This document shows, in pieces, positions 11,339 to 19,218 of a stretch of DNA of 64,000 nt. This stretch comes from Pratylenchus scribneri (taxonomy: Eukaryota; Nematoda; Chromadorea; Rhabditida; Pratylenchidae). A program made the translations under genes and the position numbers. The notes under the pieces were generated by a model. That model did no database searches. It saw nothing but the letters and a program-made list of their open reading frames with translations, and was not told the DNA's origin. The stretch lies in contig JAQSEB010000157.1 of the NCBI GenBank assembly GCA_030063045.1, forward strand, positions 1 to 64,000, given 5' to 3'. Every line of letters starts with the position of its first letter. Positions within the stretch are counted from its first letter, which is position 1.

Positions 11339-14266
11339 ATGTCAAACACAATCATTGTGCATTTACCTAGTAATTCACCAGATTATCCGGATAATAGTCC
11401 AAACAAATACCGTGTTCATTTAGGTCGTACACTTCATTTCCCCGGAGACTGGGTATGCGGTCTCCATAGTATTCTATATCCCTATACTTGGCCTACACTC
11501 GGAACGCTGGAAGACCAATATATTCGGATTCATTATGATGATGATAAAGTTTTACAATTGGATGTGGAAAAAGGGTCTCATGCAAAGATTGAACAACTAG
11601 TCGATTTCCTAGAGGCCACGATTACCGAGAATAAGAAGAAAATGATTGATATACTTGAAAATTCTCCATCTCCAACGAAAAGACGAAGGAGGGATGTGAA
11701 GCAAAGTACGGGATCTGATTCCCCAAAAGAGTATCCTGAACCAGAAGGATATGTAACTCCACCTCCCACAGGAAGACCAAATACAGGATCTGACTCCCCA
11801 AAAGAAGACAATATTGAGCCAGAAGAATACGTAACTCCGCCTCCAGGAGCTAAAGAGGTCAAAAAAGAAGAAAATGATGATTCTAAACCATCTACTACGA
11901 CCGTAGTTACAACTAGACCCCAAAATACAACCACAACTACCACTATGGCTCCCACCACGACTGTAGCTACAACTAGAGCCACTACTACAACTACGACTAC
12001 CACTATGGCTCCCAATACAACCGTAGCCACTACCAGACCCCAAAATACATACACAACTACCACTATGGCTCCCTCCATGACCGCAGCTACAACTATAGCC
12101 ACTACTACAACTACCACTATAGCTCCCACCACGACTGTAACCACAACTAGAGCCACTACTACAACTACGACTACCACTATGGCTCCCACGACAACTGCAT
12201 CTAAAACTAAAGCCTCTAATACGACCATGACTAGAACTCAAGCTCCCATTACGAGCGTAGCCACAACCAGAGCTAATAGTACGACCACAACCACAACTCA
12301 AGCTCCCACTACGACCGCGGCTACAACCAAAGCCTCTAATACGACCAAGACAACTCAAGCTCCCAATACGACCGCGGATACAACCAGATCCCCAAATACA
12401 ACCACGACTACCACTATAGCTCCATCCACGACCACGGCTACAACTGTGGCTCCATCCACGACCGCGGCTACAACCAAAGCTAATAATACGACCATAACCA
12501 CAACTCAAGCTCCCACTACGACCGCGGCTACAACCAAAGCTAATAATACGACCATAACCACAATTCAAGCTCCCACTACGACCGCGGCTACAATCAAAGC
12601 TAATAATACGACCACGATCACAATTCAAGCTCCCACTACGACCGCGGCCACAACTAGAGCCAATACTACGACCATAATTACCCCCCAGGCCCCAATAACG
12701 ACCACAACTAAAGCAACAACTACAATCATGACTACTTCTCTCGCTCCCCAAAATCCCAAGCCAGCCGAGTTGCCGGAAGGGAAAAAACCGTCAACCGGAA
12801 TTAACATATTTACAGAGGCATTTACGGGATCGGAAGAAAAGGAGCAAGCCCAAAAAGAAGAAACAAAACCTAAAGAAGAAGAAAAATCTTCGTCTGGGAT
12901 TAATCGATTTACAGAGGCATTTACGGGATCGGAAGAAATGGAGCAAGCCCAAAAAGAAGAAACAAAACCGAATGAGGAGCAATCTTCGATTGGGATTAAT
13001 CGATTCACAGAGGCATTTATGGGATCTGAAGAAAAAGAAGAGGATAAGGAAACCCAAAAAGAAGAATCAAAACCTAAAGAGGAAAAATCTTCGATAGGGA
13101 TAAATCGATTTACAGAGGCATTTCAGGAATCTAGAGAAAAGGAGGGGGAGCAAACCCAAAAAGAAGAAACAAAACCGAATGAGGAGCAATCTTCGATTGG
13201 GATTAATCGATTTAAAGAGGCATTTAAGGGATTTGAAGAAAAGGAGCAAGCCCAAAAAGAAGAATCAAAACCTAAAGAGGAAAAATCTTCGACAGGGATT
13301 AATCGATTCACAGATGCATTTACGGGCTCTGATGAAAAGGAAGAGGTATCCAAACAAGAACCGACGGCACCAACATCATGGGGAATTAATAGATTCAAAC
13401 AGGCATTTTCAATCAATACCTATGAGAGAGAATCCTCCCCGAAAGAGGAAACAGAAATACAGCCTACCGTAACATATTCAGGGATAAATCGATTTAAACA
13501 GGCATTTACGACAATTACTTCCCCTCCCGAAACCGAAGAAAAGAAAAAGAAACTAACAGGGATCGACAGGTTCGTAGAACCGTTTAAACCTAAACCTGTA
13601 GAAGAAGAAGAAAAAGGTGAACAAAAGCCGGGAAAAATTGGAGGACTTGAATATTTCAAACGAAAAATGTTGGGAGAGAATGACAAATTGCTCTCCGATC
13701 TATTGTCCGAAATTACGAGCCAACAAAGGGTGGATGAAATGGAGGCATATTTGGTCAAAACATTTGGCTCTATCCAGCAATATGTGAATATCGATCGGAT
13801 CAAAAAGGTGCTGGACTCGATAACATTTCGTTATCATCCAAAGTTTGACCGATTCATTCTCGATTTGGAGGACCCGGACATTAGTCATATAGAATTATCG
13901 GAACAACTAGCATACATGCTTGGCTTCGAATCCCGATACAATATTCGGCATAATCAGATGGCCAAGTATACTGTTGATTTACTTGGAGGATTTTCAAGCT
14001 TTGCTGTCTATGCCAAAGGGCTTACAGCAAACATGATCATTGGCAATTCACTCAGTTCCCTTTTACGTGTGGTAAGTGTAAGCGGAGCAAGGCAAGGAGA
14101 ATATAACGAGAAAATCTACGATTCACCTCTCTTCAGCCAAGTATTACCAAGAGAAGTCAGTGAAATTGAAGTGGAAATACAAACGATGGATAATAATAGA
14201 TTGGTCCCATTTCAACATGGAAATGTTATGATTGTATTAATTTTTAAAAAAGTGATAAACTTTTAA
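11339..14266 (+). CDS. conserved Polinton structural protein with mucin-like and GINRF repeats
   Basis: 975 residues in three parts. Residues 1-100 begin with HLPSNSPDYPDNSPNKYRV and GDWVCGL...YPYTW, the signature start of a widely conserved metazoan Polinton virion-type protein (often annotated as hypothetical; minor capsid, penton or fibre role uncertain). Residues about 184-477 are a Thr/Ala/Pro-rich mucin-like tract (APTTTAATT-type repeats), predicted to be disordered and possibly O-glycosylated. Residues about 484-760 hold nine charged repeats, each containing GI(N/D)xFxxxF. Residues about 767-975 match the family's C-terminal part (ELSEQLAYMLGF, SSLLRVV, VPFQHGNVMIVLIF). The tail domain and head domain are therefore separated by about 670 residues of repeat. 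Own TATA box at 11297. The family is known; the inserts appear element-specific. Confidence 0.85.
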   Translation: MSNTIIVHLPSNSPDYPDNSPNKYRVHLGRTLHFPGDWVCGLHSILYPYTWPTLGTLEDQYIRIHYDDDKVLQLDVEKGSHAKIEQLVDFLEATITENKKKMIDILENSPSPTKRRRRDVKQSTGSDSPKEYPEPEGYVTPPPTGRPNTGSDSPKEDNIEPEEYVTPPPGAKEVKKEENDDSKPSTTTVVTTRPQNTTTTTTMAPTTTVATTRATTTTTTTTMAPNTTVATTRPQNTYTTTTMAPSMTAATTIATTTTTTIAPTTTVTTTRATTTTTTTTMAPTTTASKTKASNTTMTRTQAPITSVATTRANSTTTTTTQAPTTTAATTKASNTTKTTQAPNTTADTTRSPNTTTTTTIAPSTTTATTVAPSTTAATTKANNTTITTTQAPTTTAATTKANNTTITTIQAPTTTAATIKANNTTTITIQAPTTTAATTRANTTTIITPQAPITTTTKATTTIMTTSLAPQNPKPAELPEGKKPSTGINIFTEAFTGSEEKEQAQKEETKPKEEEKSSSGINRFTEAFTGSEEMEQAQKEETKPNEEQSSIGINRFTEAFMGSEEKEEDKETQKEESKPKEEKSSIGINRFTEAFQESREKEGEQTQKEETKPNEEQSSIGINRFKEAFKGFEEKEQAQKEESKPKEEKSSTGINRFTDAFTGSDEKEEVSKQEPTAPTSWGINRFKQAFSINTYERESSPKEETEIQPTVTYSGINRFKQAFTTITSPPETEEKKKKLTGIDRFVEPFKPKPVEEEEKGEQKPGKIGGLEYFKRKMLGENDKLLSDLLSEITSQQRVDEMEAYLVKTFGSIQQYVNIDRIKKVLDSITFRYHPKFDRFILDLEDPDISHIELSEQLAYMLGFESRYNIRHNQMAKYTVDLLGGFSSFAVYAKGLTANMIIGNSLSSLLRVVSVSGARQGEYNEKIYDSPLFSQVLPREVSEIEVEIQTMDNNRLVPFQHGNVMIVLIFKKVINF

Positions 14267-14364
14267 TTTTTATCTATTCAATTTTTGATCCCTAAAACCC
14301 AAATCAAAAATAGGGGCTAAGACTAGGTCAAAGGATGGGACCCTCTTGAACCCCGATGGCTGTC

Positions 14365-14372
14365 TATAAAAG
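14365..14372 (+). promoter_or_regulatory. TATA box, glycine-rich capsid-associated gene
   Basis: TATAAAAG starts 42 nt before the ATG at 14407. It follows a 100-nt gap after the preceding stop. Confidence 0.6.
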
Positions 14373-14406
14373 ACCATAGAGGCCACCATAATTGAGTAAA
14401 CCAAAA

Positions 14407-14913
14407 ATGGTACACGAATTATTTGACACATCCGCAATTTATTATGATGATTATGATCTACAGTCGGGATCGGGATTGGGGGTAGGATTACCAGAATATT
14501 ATCGTGGAGGTTCAGTCTACCAGCGAGGATATGGTATTCAAACCGGAGCGGGCATTGGCGATATTTTCAAAGGACTATGGCGATTTTTTAGACCTCTACT
14601 ACAACGAGTCGGAACGACTGTAGGTGAAGAGGCATTGAACACTGGTCAAAGGGTATTGGAAAAGCTGAAAGAGGGTAAACCAATAAAAGAGGCCGTAATT
14701 GCGGAAGGTAAACACGGAATTGATAACGTACTCGAGCAAGGCGGATTGCCTAAACAGTTTGGGACGGGGAATAGACGGCCTCACAGGTCTATAAAAAGGC
14801 AACGAATCATCGAAACTGTATCCAATCCTCAGAATATTGTCCCATCGACAATTAACGAACCCATTGTGCATTCGAAAAAACGTCTTAGTGCCGATATATT
14901 CGGCTTATATTAA
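14407..14913 (+). CDS. small Gly-rich Polinton virion-associated protein
   Basis: 168 residues from ATG 14407 (a TTG 15 nt upstream is less likely). The N-terminal third is Gly/Tyr-rich (GLPEYYRGGSVYQRGYG). It continues with an amphipathic helix GIGDIFKGLWRFFRPLLQRV and a VGEEALNTGQRVLEKLKEGK segment, then a basic tail with HRSIKRQR. Similar small proteins with a gly-rich start, a membrane-active-looking helix and this EAL-TG segment occur next to the capsid gene in metazoan Polintons. A comparison with adenovirus pVI/pX-type minor proteins is tempting but unproven. The gene ends 7 nt before the major capsid ATG, so the two may share a transcript. Confidence 0.75.
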   Translation: MVHELFDTSAIYYDDYDLQSGSGLGVGLPEYYRGGSVYQRGYGIQTGAGIGDIFKGLWRFFRPLLQRVGTTVGEEALNTGQRVLEKLKEGKPIKEAVIAEGKHGIDNVLEQGGLPKQFGTGNRRPHRSIKRQRIIETVSNPQNIVPSTINEPIVHSKKRLSADIFGLY

Positions 14914-14920
14914 TTAATAA

Positions 14921-16234
14921 ATGACTTATTATAAAATTGATAAAGAATCTGTAAATTCTATAACCAGTGCTCTTGATTTATTCCAAATTCCCCCTACAAA
15001 TGTGTCAGTTTCATCGGCCAAAGTATTTGAAATTTTGACCAGTAATCCGCTGAACGATCCCCCTTACCATTTTAAAATTCATTCGTCCGATAATTACATT
15101 GATCCTACAAAAATTTTTCTCTTTTCCGAATTTCGTATCTTAAAAATAGTTGAAGGAGTCGAAACAGTTTTGGCAGATACGGATAAAGTGGCCCCAATCC
15201 AGCTCCTCGGAAACACATTTATCAAAGATTTACGTGTGAGGATACAAGGCCAAGATGTATTCACTTCCAATTCCCTAATGGCCTATAAATCATATCTTAC
15301 CCATGAATTGTCCTATTCAACTGAGGCCAAAAAGTCACACCTAACGGCTGCAGGCTATACCAACGACGAAGCAGACGATAGCCTAGAAAGGGGACCAAGT
15401 TTCGAGGCCAGAATTGCACGATACAGTAAAAGTAAGAAAGTCCAGCTTATGAGTAAATTGGATGCGGATATTTTCAATCAGCAGCTCTACCTGATCAGTC
15501 ATTTGGGTATGGACATTACAATAACCCCAAACGATGGGAATTTCCTATTGATCAGTCAAACTCCGGGTGTACGATATAAATTGGAACTCCTCGATCTGAG
15601 ACTTTATGTCAAAAAAGTCAGTCTTTTGGATGGTCTGGCTTTGGATATTTCAAGAAAATTGGACACTGGCAAGCCGGTACGATATCCCATCCGAAAATCA
15701 ATGATGAAATCCATGTTCATTAGTGCGGGACGTTTTGAATTTAGTGCCAACCTATTTGAAGACCAAATACCCCGAAGGATCATAATGGGACTAGTGAAAA
15801 ATTCCAACTATGTCGGTGACGTGAGCAAAAGTCCATTCAACTTTCAGCACTACAATGTCCGAGAAATTAGCATTATCGCCAACGGTAGAGTGTACCCACA
15901 AACCCCGTTTATTTTGGACTACGATAACGGAAGATATGTTAGGGCATTCCATGAGACACAAGAGGCCATTGGCCTCGTAAACACATCCGGAGGAAACGGT
16001 ATAAGCTATGAACGATTTGGAACAACCCACTGTATTTACGTCTTTAATCTAACAAACAGTGGGGATGACCAGGGGGGAGTATTCGATCTACTAAGGAATG
16101 GATCAATAGCGGTCAGTATTAAATTCAGCAAGGCGGTGGAAAACAATGGAATAATGTTAGTGGCATTTGCCGAAGTCGACTCAATTGTAATGATCGATAA
16201 ATACAGACACGTTACAACTGATACTACCATTTGA
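14921..16234 (+). CDS. MCP: Polinton major capsid protein (double jelly-roll family)
   Basis: 437 residues. The sequence matches the metazoan Polinton major-capsid family typified by C. elegans F54H12.2-like proteins: DLFQIPPTNVSV near the start, RVRIQGQDVF and LMAYKSYLTHELSY around 110-140, a YKLELLDLRLYVKKV segment near 220, RRIIMGLV near 285, and a C-terminal IYVFNLT...GSIAVSIKFSKAV...VMLVAFAE-like ending typical of this family. It is expected to assemble hexon-like trimers. The start codon lies 7 nt after the previous stop with no clear TATA box of its own. The frame is intact from end to end. Confidence 0.9.
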   Translation: MTYYKIDKESVNSITSALDLFQIPPTNVSVSSAKVFEILTSNPLNDPPYHFKIHSSDNYIDPTKIFLFSEFRILKIVEGVETVLADTDKVAPIQLLGNTFIKDLRVRIQGQDVFTSNSLMAYKSYLTHELSYSTEAKKSHLTAAGYTNDEADDSLERGPSFEARIARYSKSKKVQLMSKLDADIFNQQLYLISHLGMDITITPNDGNFLLISQTPGVRYKLELLDLRLYVKKVSLLDGLALDISRKLDTGKPVRYPIRKSMMKSMFISAGRFEFSANLFEDQIPRRIIMGLVKNSNYVGDVSKSPFNFQHYNVREISIIANGRVYPQTPFILDYDNGRYVRAFHETQEAIGLVNTSGGNGISYERFGTTHCIYVFNLTNSGDDQGGVFDLLRNGSIAVSIKFSKAVENNGIMLVAFAEVDSIVMIDKYRHVTTDTTI

Positions 16235-16304
16235 AAAATTGTATTTTTTAAAATATGGATAAAATATTATTTCATTATTTTTTGTAGACTCTGGGGAGTG
16301 GGAC

Positions 16305-16312
16305 TATATAAG
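16305..16312 (+). promoter_or_regulatory. TATA box, membrane-protein/protease genes
   Basis: TATATAAG starts 45 nt before ATG 16350 and is bracketed by two TGGGGAG words (16292-16298 region and about 16324). Confidence 0.6.
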
Positions 16313-16349
16313 TATAGGGAAATATGGGGAGTCATGTTAAAAAATAAAA

Positions 16350-16787
16350 ATGTTTCAAACAATCATACTTATTCTTTTGGTCTCCAGACCATTGACCCCT
16401 TTACTCTCCGATGAACCAGTCACTGGTAAACAATGGGATGAGTGGCTGATCCAGCAAGGATTGAGGACAACAATGACGACCCCAGATCAAGCATTAGAAA
16501 GTGAAAATCCTCTAATCAATGCGCCTGTAGTTTTGGGGAATAATCCTCTTTGTAGAGAGACACCCGACTCGGGGGATATATATGGGCATATAAGCTGCAT
16601 TCTAACATATGTCCTATATATTTTGGTCATTGCTAGTATCGTAATCTATCTATGGAAGAAATGGAAAACGGCTCATGAAATACGACAAAATGACAGTCCA
16701 ATAAATCTGGATTTAATCGTTGACACATTAAAAACGAATGGATTCCCTTCAAATAACCAAAATACTCGAGGCAAATCCCGTAACTAA
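16350..16787 (+). CDS. small single-pass membrane protein
   Basis: 145 residues. Residues 1-19 form a hydrophobic signal-like start (MFQTIILILLVSRPLTPLLS). Residues about 85-107 form a strong transmembrane helix (ILTYVLYILVIASIVIYL) followed by the basic stop-transfer KKWK. Between them lies a 60-residue luminal/exterior segment with two or three cysteines; a short cytoplasmic tail follows. Its last 50 nt overlap the start of the protease gene in another frame, implying a shared transcript. A membrane protein inside a capsid gene cluster suggests an envelope or vesicle role, but it is far too small to be a class III fusogen and I recognise no family. Confidence 0.6.
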   Translation: MFQTIILILLVSRPLTPLLSDEPVTGKQWDEWLIQQGLRTTMTTPDQALESENPLINAPVVLGNNPLCRETPDSGDIYGHISCILTYVLYILVIASIVIYLWKKWKTAHEIRQNDSPINLDLIVDTLKTNGFPSNNQNTRGKSRN

Positions 16788-17175
16788 TCGGTGGTTTAAA
16801 GGATGTTTCCCGAGTGATATGCTATCAATACCCGTAAATTTTCCAGCTTCCCTTGTCATCAACATGGACCCCATTCAAAAATCGGGGAGCCACTGGGTTG
16901 CTGTATTCGCCCCCAGCGAGAATGAAGTGTGGTATTTTGATAGTCTAAAGAAAGACGTGCCGCTCCCCATTGATAAATTTCTAAAATCATTTCCCCAATT
17001 TAAGACTAACAAGTACCCTTATCAATCTATATTTGTCCCCAGTTGTGGCCTTCATGCCATTGTATTCATCTATTACATGTCCCTAGGATACTCATTTGAT
17101 CGATATATAAATTTATTAAATTCAATGTCAAATACTGATTTATTTGTAAAAACCATTGTGAATAAATTAATATAA
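16738..17175 (+). CDS. PRO: adenain-like cysteine protease
   Basis: 145 residues. The triad and oxyanion residues of the adenovirus-type maturation protease are present and in order: H52 in GSHWVAVF, D68 in VWYFDSL (Asp in place of the Glu of adenain, as in Ulp1-type relatives), Q96 in YPYQSIFV and C103 in PSCGLHAIVF. It is compact compared with adenain (about 204 residues). The expected role is processing of virion precursor proteins during maturation. The ATG lies inside the end of the upstream membrane-protein gene, in a different frame. Confidence 0.92.
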   Translation: MDSLQITKILEANPVTNRWFKGCFPSDMLSIPVNFPASLVINMDPIQKSGSHWVAVFAPSENEVWYFDSLKKDVPLPIDKFLKSFPQFKTNKYPYQSIFVPSCGLHAIVFIYYMSLGYSFDRYINLLNSMSNTDLFVKTIVNKLI

Positions 17176-17500
17176 AGAAAAACATTTGGTAAACGGTAAC
17201 GATTAGAAGATACAAATTGGTAAACGGTAAACAATGGAAGATGTACTTTTAAGGGGGAAATGAGCATCGTTAAGGATTGGAAGATGCAATTCTGTAAACG
17301 ACAAGACTTGGAAGATGTAATTTCAAAATTGTTACTTTAGAAGATACAAATATGATAATTGATATGATTTAGAAGATGTACTCTTAAGGGGAAAATAAGC
17401 CTAGTTAAGGAATAGAAGATGAAATTCGGTAATTGGGAGATATTTTTGGTCATTTTTGCCCTTTTTGGAGTATGCGTAAGCATGTTGGGCATGTGTATTT
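17176..17500 (+). repeat. convergent intergenic gap with degenerate direct repeats
   Basis: A segment with GGAAGATGTACTTTTAAGGG at about 17236 recurs as AGAAGATGTACTCTTAAGGG at about 17371, each followed by a related TTAAGGA...GAAGATG...AAATTC tail, so about 60 bp is duplicated at 135-bp spacing. GAAGAT words are scattered between. The plus-strand structural block and minus-strand block converge here, so transcript ends are expected. Confidence 0.55.
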
Positions 17501-17501
17501 C

Positions 17502-17513
17502 GGGGGGGGGGGG
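17502..17513 (+). repeat. 12-base G run
   Basis: Twelve consecutive G bases lie in the gap between the convergent protease and PAZ-protein genes, just beyond the PAZ-gene stop. It could affect transcription or polymerase passage, or could be a sequencing-length artefact. Confidence 0.7.
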
Positions 17514-17540
17514 TGCATGCATATGGATATGGTAGTACAT

Positions 17541-18248
17541 CTACTCTGACCAGCTGAATGCATCCATATCATCGTCATCATCAATGGATAGGTATTTATC
17601 TGGGTCATTGCTGTCGGTATCATCATCGCCATCGTCGCTAAACGGGAAACGGGTCAGCTCATCATCTTCTGGTATGTATTCCGTCCAGCCTTCATGCTCT
17701 TCGCAACGGGTGAAGAAGGGGAGGTCGTAATGAAATTCGCCGCACGCATCACATGGCTCCCTGAAGCTCAGTGGTTCCTTCTCATGGACATGATTACAAT
17801 CTGGGGATAATTTCTTATCAATGGACCTTTCCTTGAACATGTTCCCCAGATAGCCAGTCAACTCATGTACTTCTGGTTCATCGAGTTTCAAAAGTTCCAA
17901 TGGGTAGAATCGATCTTCGCCACGTGGAACTAATTCCACCGCACATGGGAGATAGGGGTATTGGAGACGAATACGGTGTCTGGAGTAATAATGTTGGGCA
18001 ATGGTACAGTTGAATGTACGGGAGAGACGACCGTATGCCATGGTTTGGTCAGCTCCCCGATGAGTGAGACCATCAAAACTAAAGGTTTTTTCAAAATGTA
18101 ATTTGTCCAGGTAAATGGTCTTTACAATTCGACCTTGGAGAGCTTCCAAGACCTGGGCGCGAAATTGAGGGTGGAATAATCGGTCCCTAAGTTGCTGTCG
18201 AGTACAGCTTAAAATGCGTGCGCATTCGTCAACGAGGGAAGTGAGCAT
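17541..18248 (-). CDS. stand-alone Argonaute L1-PAZ domain protein
   Basis: 235 residues. Residues 1-33 resemble the Argonaute L1 linker (DECARILSCTRQQLRDRLF). Residues about 34-123 read as a PAZ domain: LQGRIVKTIYLDK, FSFDGLTHRGADQTM, TIAQHYYSRHRIRLQYPYLP followed by C, and FYPLELLKL, matching the Argonaute pattern TVxxYFxxxYxIxLxYPxLPC...YxPLExx. N, MID and PIWI domains are absent, so there is no slicer. A possible Zn site follows (C151, H153, C166, C169, H173, C182, H185). The tail (195-235) is extremely acidic with a final FSWSE. PAZ domains bind 3' ends of small RNAs. A lone PAZ in a virus-like element suggests a decoy or suppressor of nematode RNA silencing (inference). TATA box 56 nt upstream. 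Confidence 0.85.
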   Translation of the reverse strand: MLTSLVDECARILSCTRQQLRDRLFHPQFRAQVLEALQGRIVKTIYLDKLHFEKTFSFDGLTHRGADQTMAYGRLSRTFNCTIAQHYYSRHRIRLQYPYLPCAVELVPRGEDRFYPLELLKLDEPEVHELTGYLGNMFKERSIDKKLSPDCNHVHEKEPLSFREPCDACGEFHYDLPFFTRCEEHEGWTEYIPEDDELTRFPFSDDGDDDTDSNDPDKYLSIDDDDDMDAFSWSE

Positions 18249-18296
18249 TTTTTCGAGAATGATTTTTGTATATGACGAAATGATAAAAATTAATCG

Positions 18297-18304
18297 TTTA
18301 TATA
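18297..18304 (-). promoter_or_regulatory. TATA box, PAZ gene
   Basis: On the minus strand TATATAAA begins at 18304, 56 nt before the ATG at 18248. Confidence 0.5.
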
Positions 18305-18369
18305 GATCTTTCCAATTAGACCTTAATTTAGTATTAATGGGCTTGTCCGGGATTGAAAAATAGATTTAT

Positions 18370-18440
18370 ATTTCGAAATCTTCATGACGTAATCTAGATA
18401 CGTCATTGACCTTGGATTTCGTAATCTAGATTTCGAAATT
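18370..18440. promoter_or_regulatory. nested palindromes between divergent genes
   Basis: TTTCGAAA occurs at 18371-18378 and 18431-18438. Between them lie TGACGT...ACGTCA (18385-18405, centred on ATCTAGA) and a second CGTAATCTAGAT copy at about 18420. The block separates the divergent PAZ (minus) and 18506 (plus) genes, so it may be a bidirectional regulatory site; a replication role cannot be excluded. Confidence 0.5.
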
Positions 18441-18505
18441 GATGAGAGTGAGGTCGATTCCCGACCTATTTGGCAAATCATTTGAAAAATAAACTCGAAA
18501 AAACG

Positions 18506-19036
18506 ATGATTCCTATTCCTTCTCTCCGCGATGTCCGTCTTTCCACTGACCAAAATGTTCTTTTTGAGCATCTCTCTTGGGTTATTGAAGAGTATTTGGA
18601 CTTTACAGTGCCAGAAAACTGTTCGGTCTTTTATTCGGGCAATAATAAGGTACATGCTGAAAGGTTTGCCAACTCCACTGGTAAATTCATTGTCCAGCAT
18701 ACACCTGGGGGCATGTACCTAGACAAATTGGATTTGTTCAACCAAAATATCACTTATGCTCGCGCCCCATTGAAATGGCATAAAGCCGTGGAAATTTGGG
18801 ACATGGCATCTGCCCAATTCGCCAAGCAGGCAAAGGGGAAGATCTTCACCTTTATCCAATCGATACCGCCCATACAGGATGGCCAACTCCGTACATGGTA
18901 TCGGATTGAGCTCCCCATTCTACTCTATCAGAATACAATATCGGGGATCAACTTTATGAATAACGATGGAGCACTGAATGCGGTCTACTCCAAAATGCCA
19001 GAAATCGAATACCTATTTGAAGAATTGGAAGTTTAA
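18506..19036 (+). CDS. uncharacterised protein, possible NAD-processing/toxin-type domain
   Basis: 176 residues from ATG 18506; an in-frame TTG at 18470 would add 12. Features: SVFYSGNNKVHAERFANSTG, then FIVQHTPGGMYLDKLDLF, VEIWDMASAQFAKQAKGKI and RTWYRIELPIL. The arrangement of an F-Y-S-G strand, an A-x-x-F/Y-A helix, a G-G-x-x-L-D segment and a W-D-x-x-S-x-x-F/Y-A helix resembles enzymatic domains seen at the ends of bacterial polymorphic toxins and in some fungal secreted proteins that act on NAD or nucleotides. I cannot name the family, and no signal peptide is seen. It is the only plus-strand gene in the minus-strand block, and divergent from the PAZ gene across the palindromic block. 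Confidence 0.6.
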   Translation: MIPIPSLRDVRLSTDQNVLFEHLSWVIEEYLDFTVPENCSVFYSGNNKVHAERFANSTGKFIVQHTPGGMYLDKLDLFNQNITYARAPLKWHKAVEIWDMASAQFAKQAKGKIFTFIQSIPPIQDGQLRTWYRIELPILLYQNTISGINFMNNDGALNAVYSKMPEIEYLFEELEV

Positions 19037-19218
19037 GATTTTTCCCTCCCCAATCCCCATTCCCAAATATGGACATTTTTTAGTTTTACATTTTTATTTC
19101 GTTTAATAAAATTTAAATAATTGTATCAATTTATATAAAATAAAAGTGATATTTTTTGTATCGATTAAATTCTCTTTCCTCTAATTTCTTTTCCTCACTC
19201 TTTCATTGGGAAGTTCCT

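Noticed and set aside
11578..12751. 216- and 380-codon minus-strand frames of Val/Ser-Gly repeats
   Set aside because: Antisense shadows of the Thr-rich tract in the structural gene; Val-rich and Gly/Ser-rich strings are what ACN codons give on the other strand.
17541..18248. Reading the PAZ protein as a host Argonaute exon
   Set aside because: The frame is complete with its own ATG, stop and TATA box, lies between Polinton genes, and no MID or PIWI exons are nearby.
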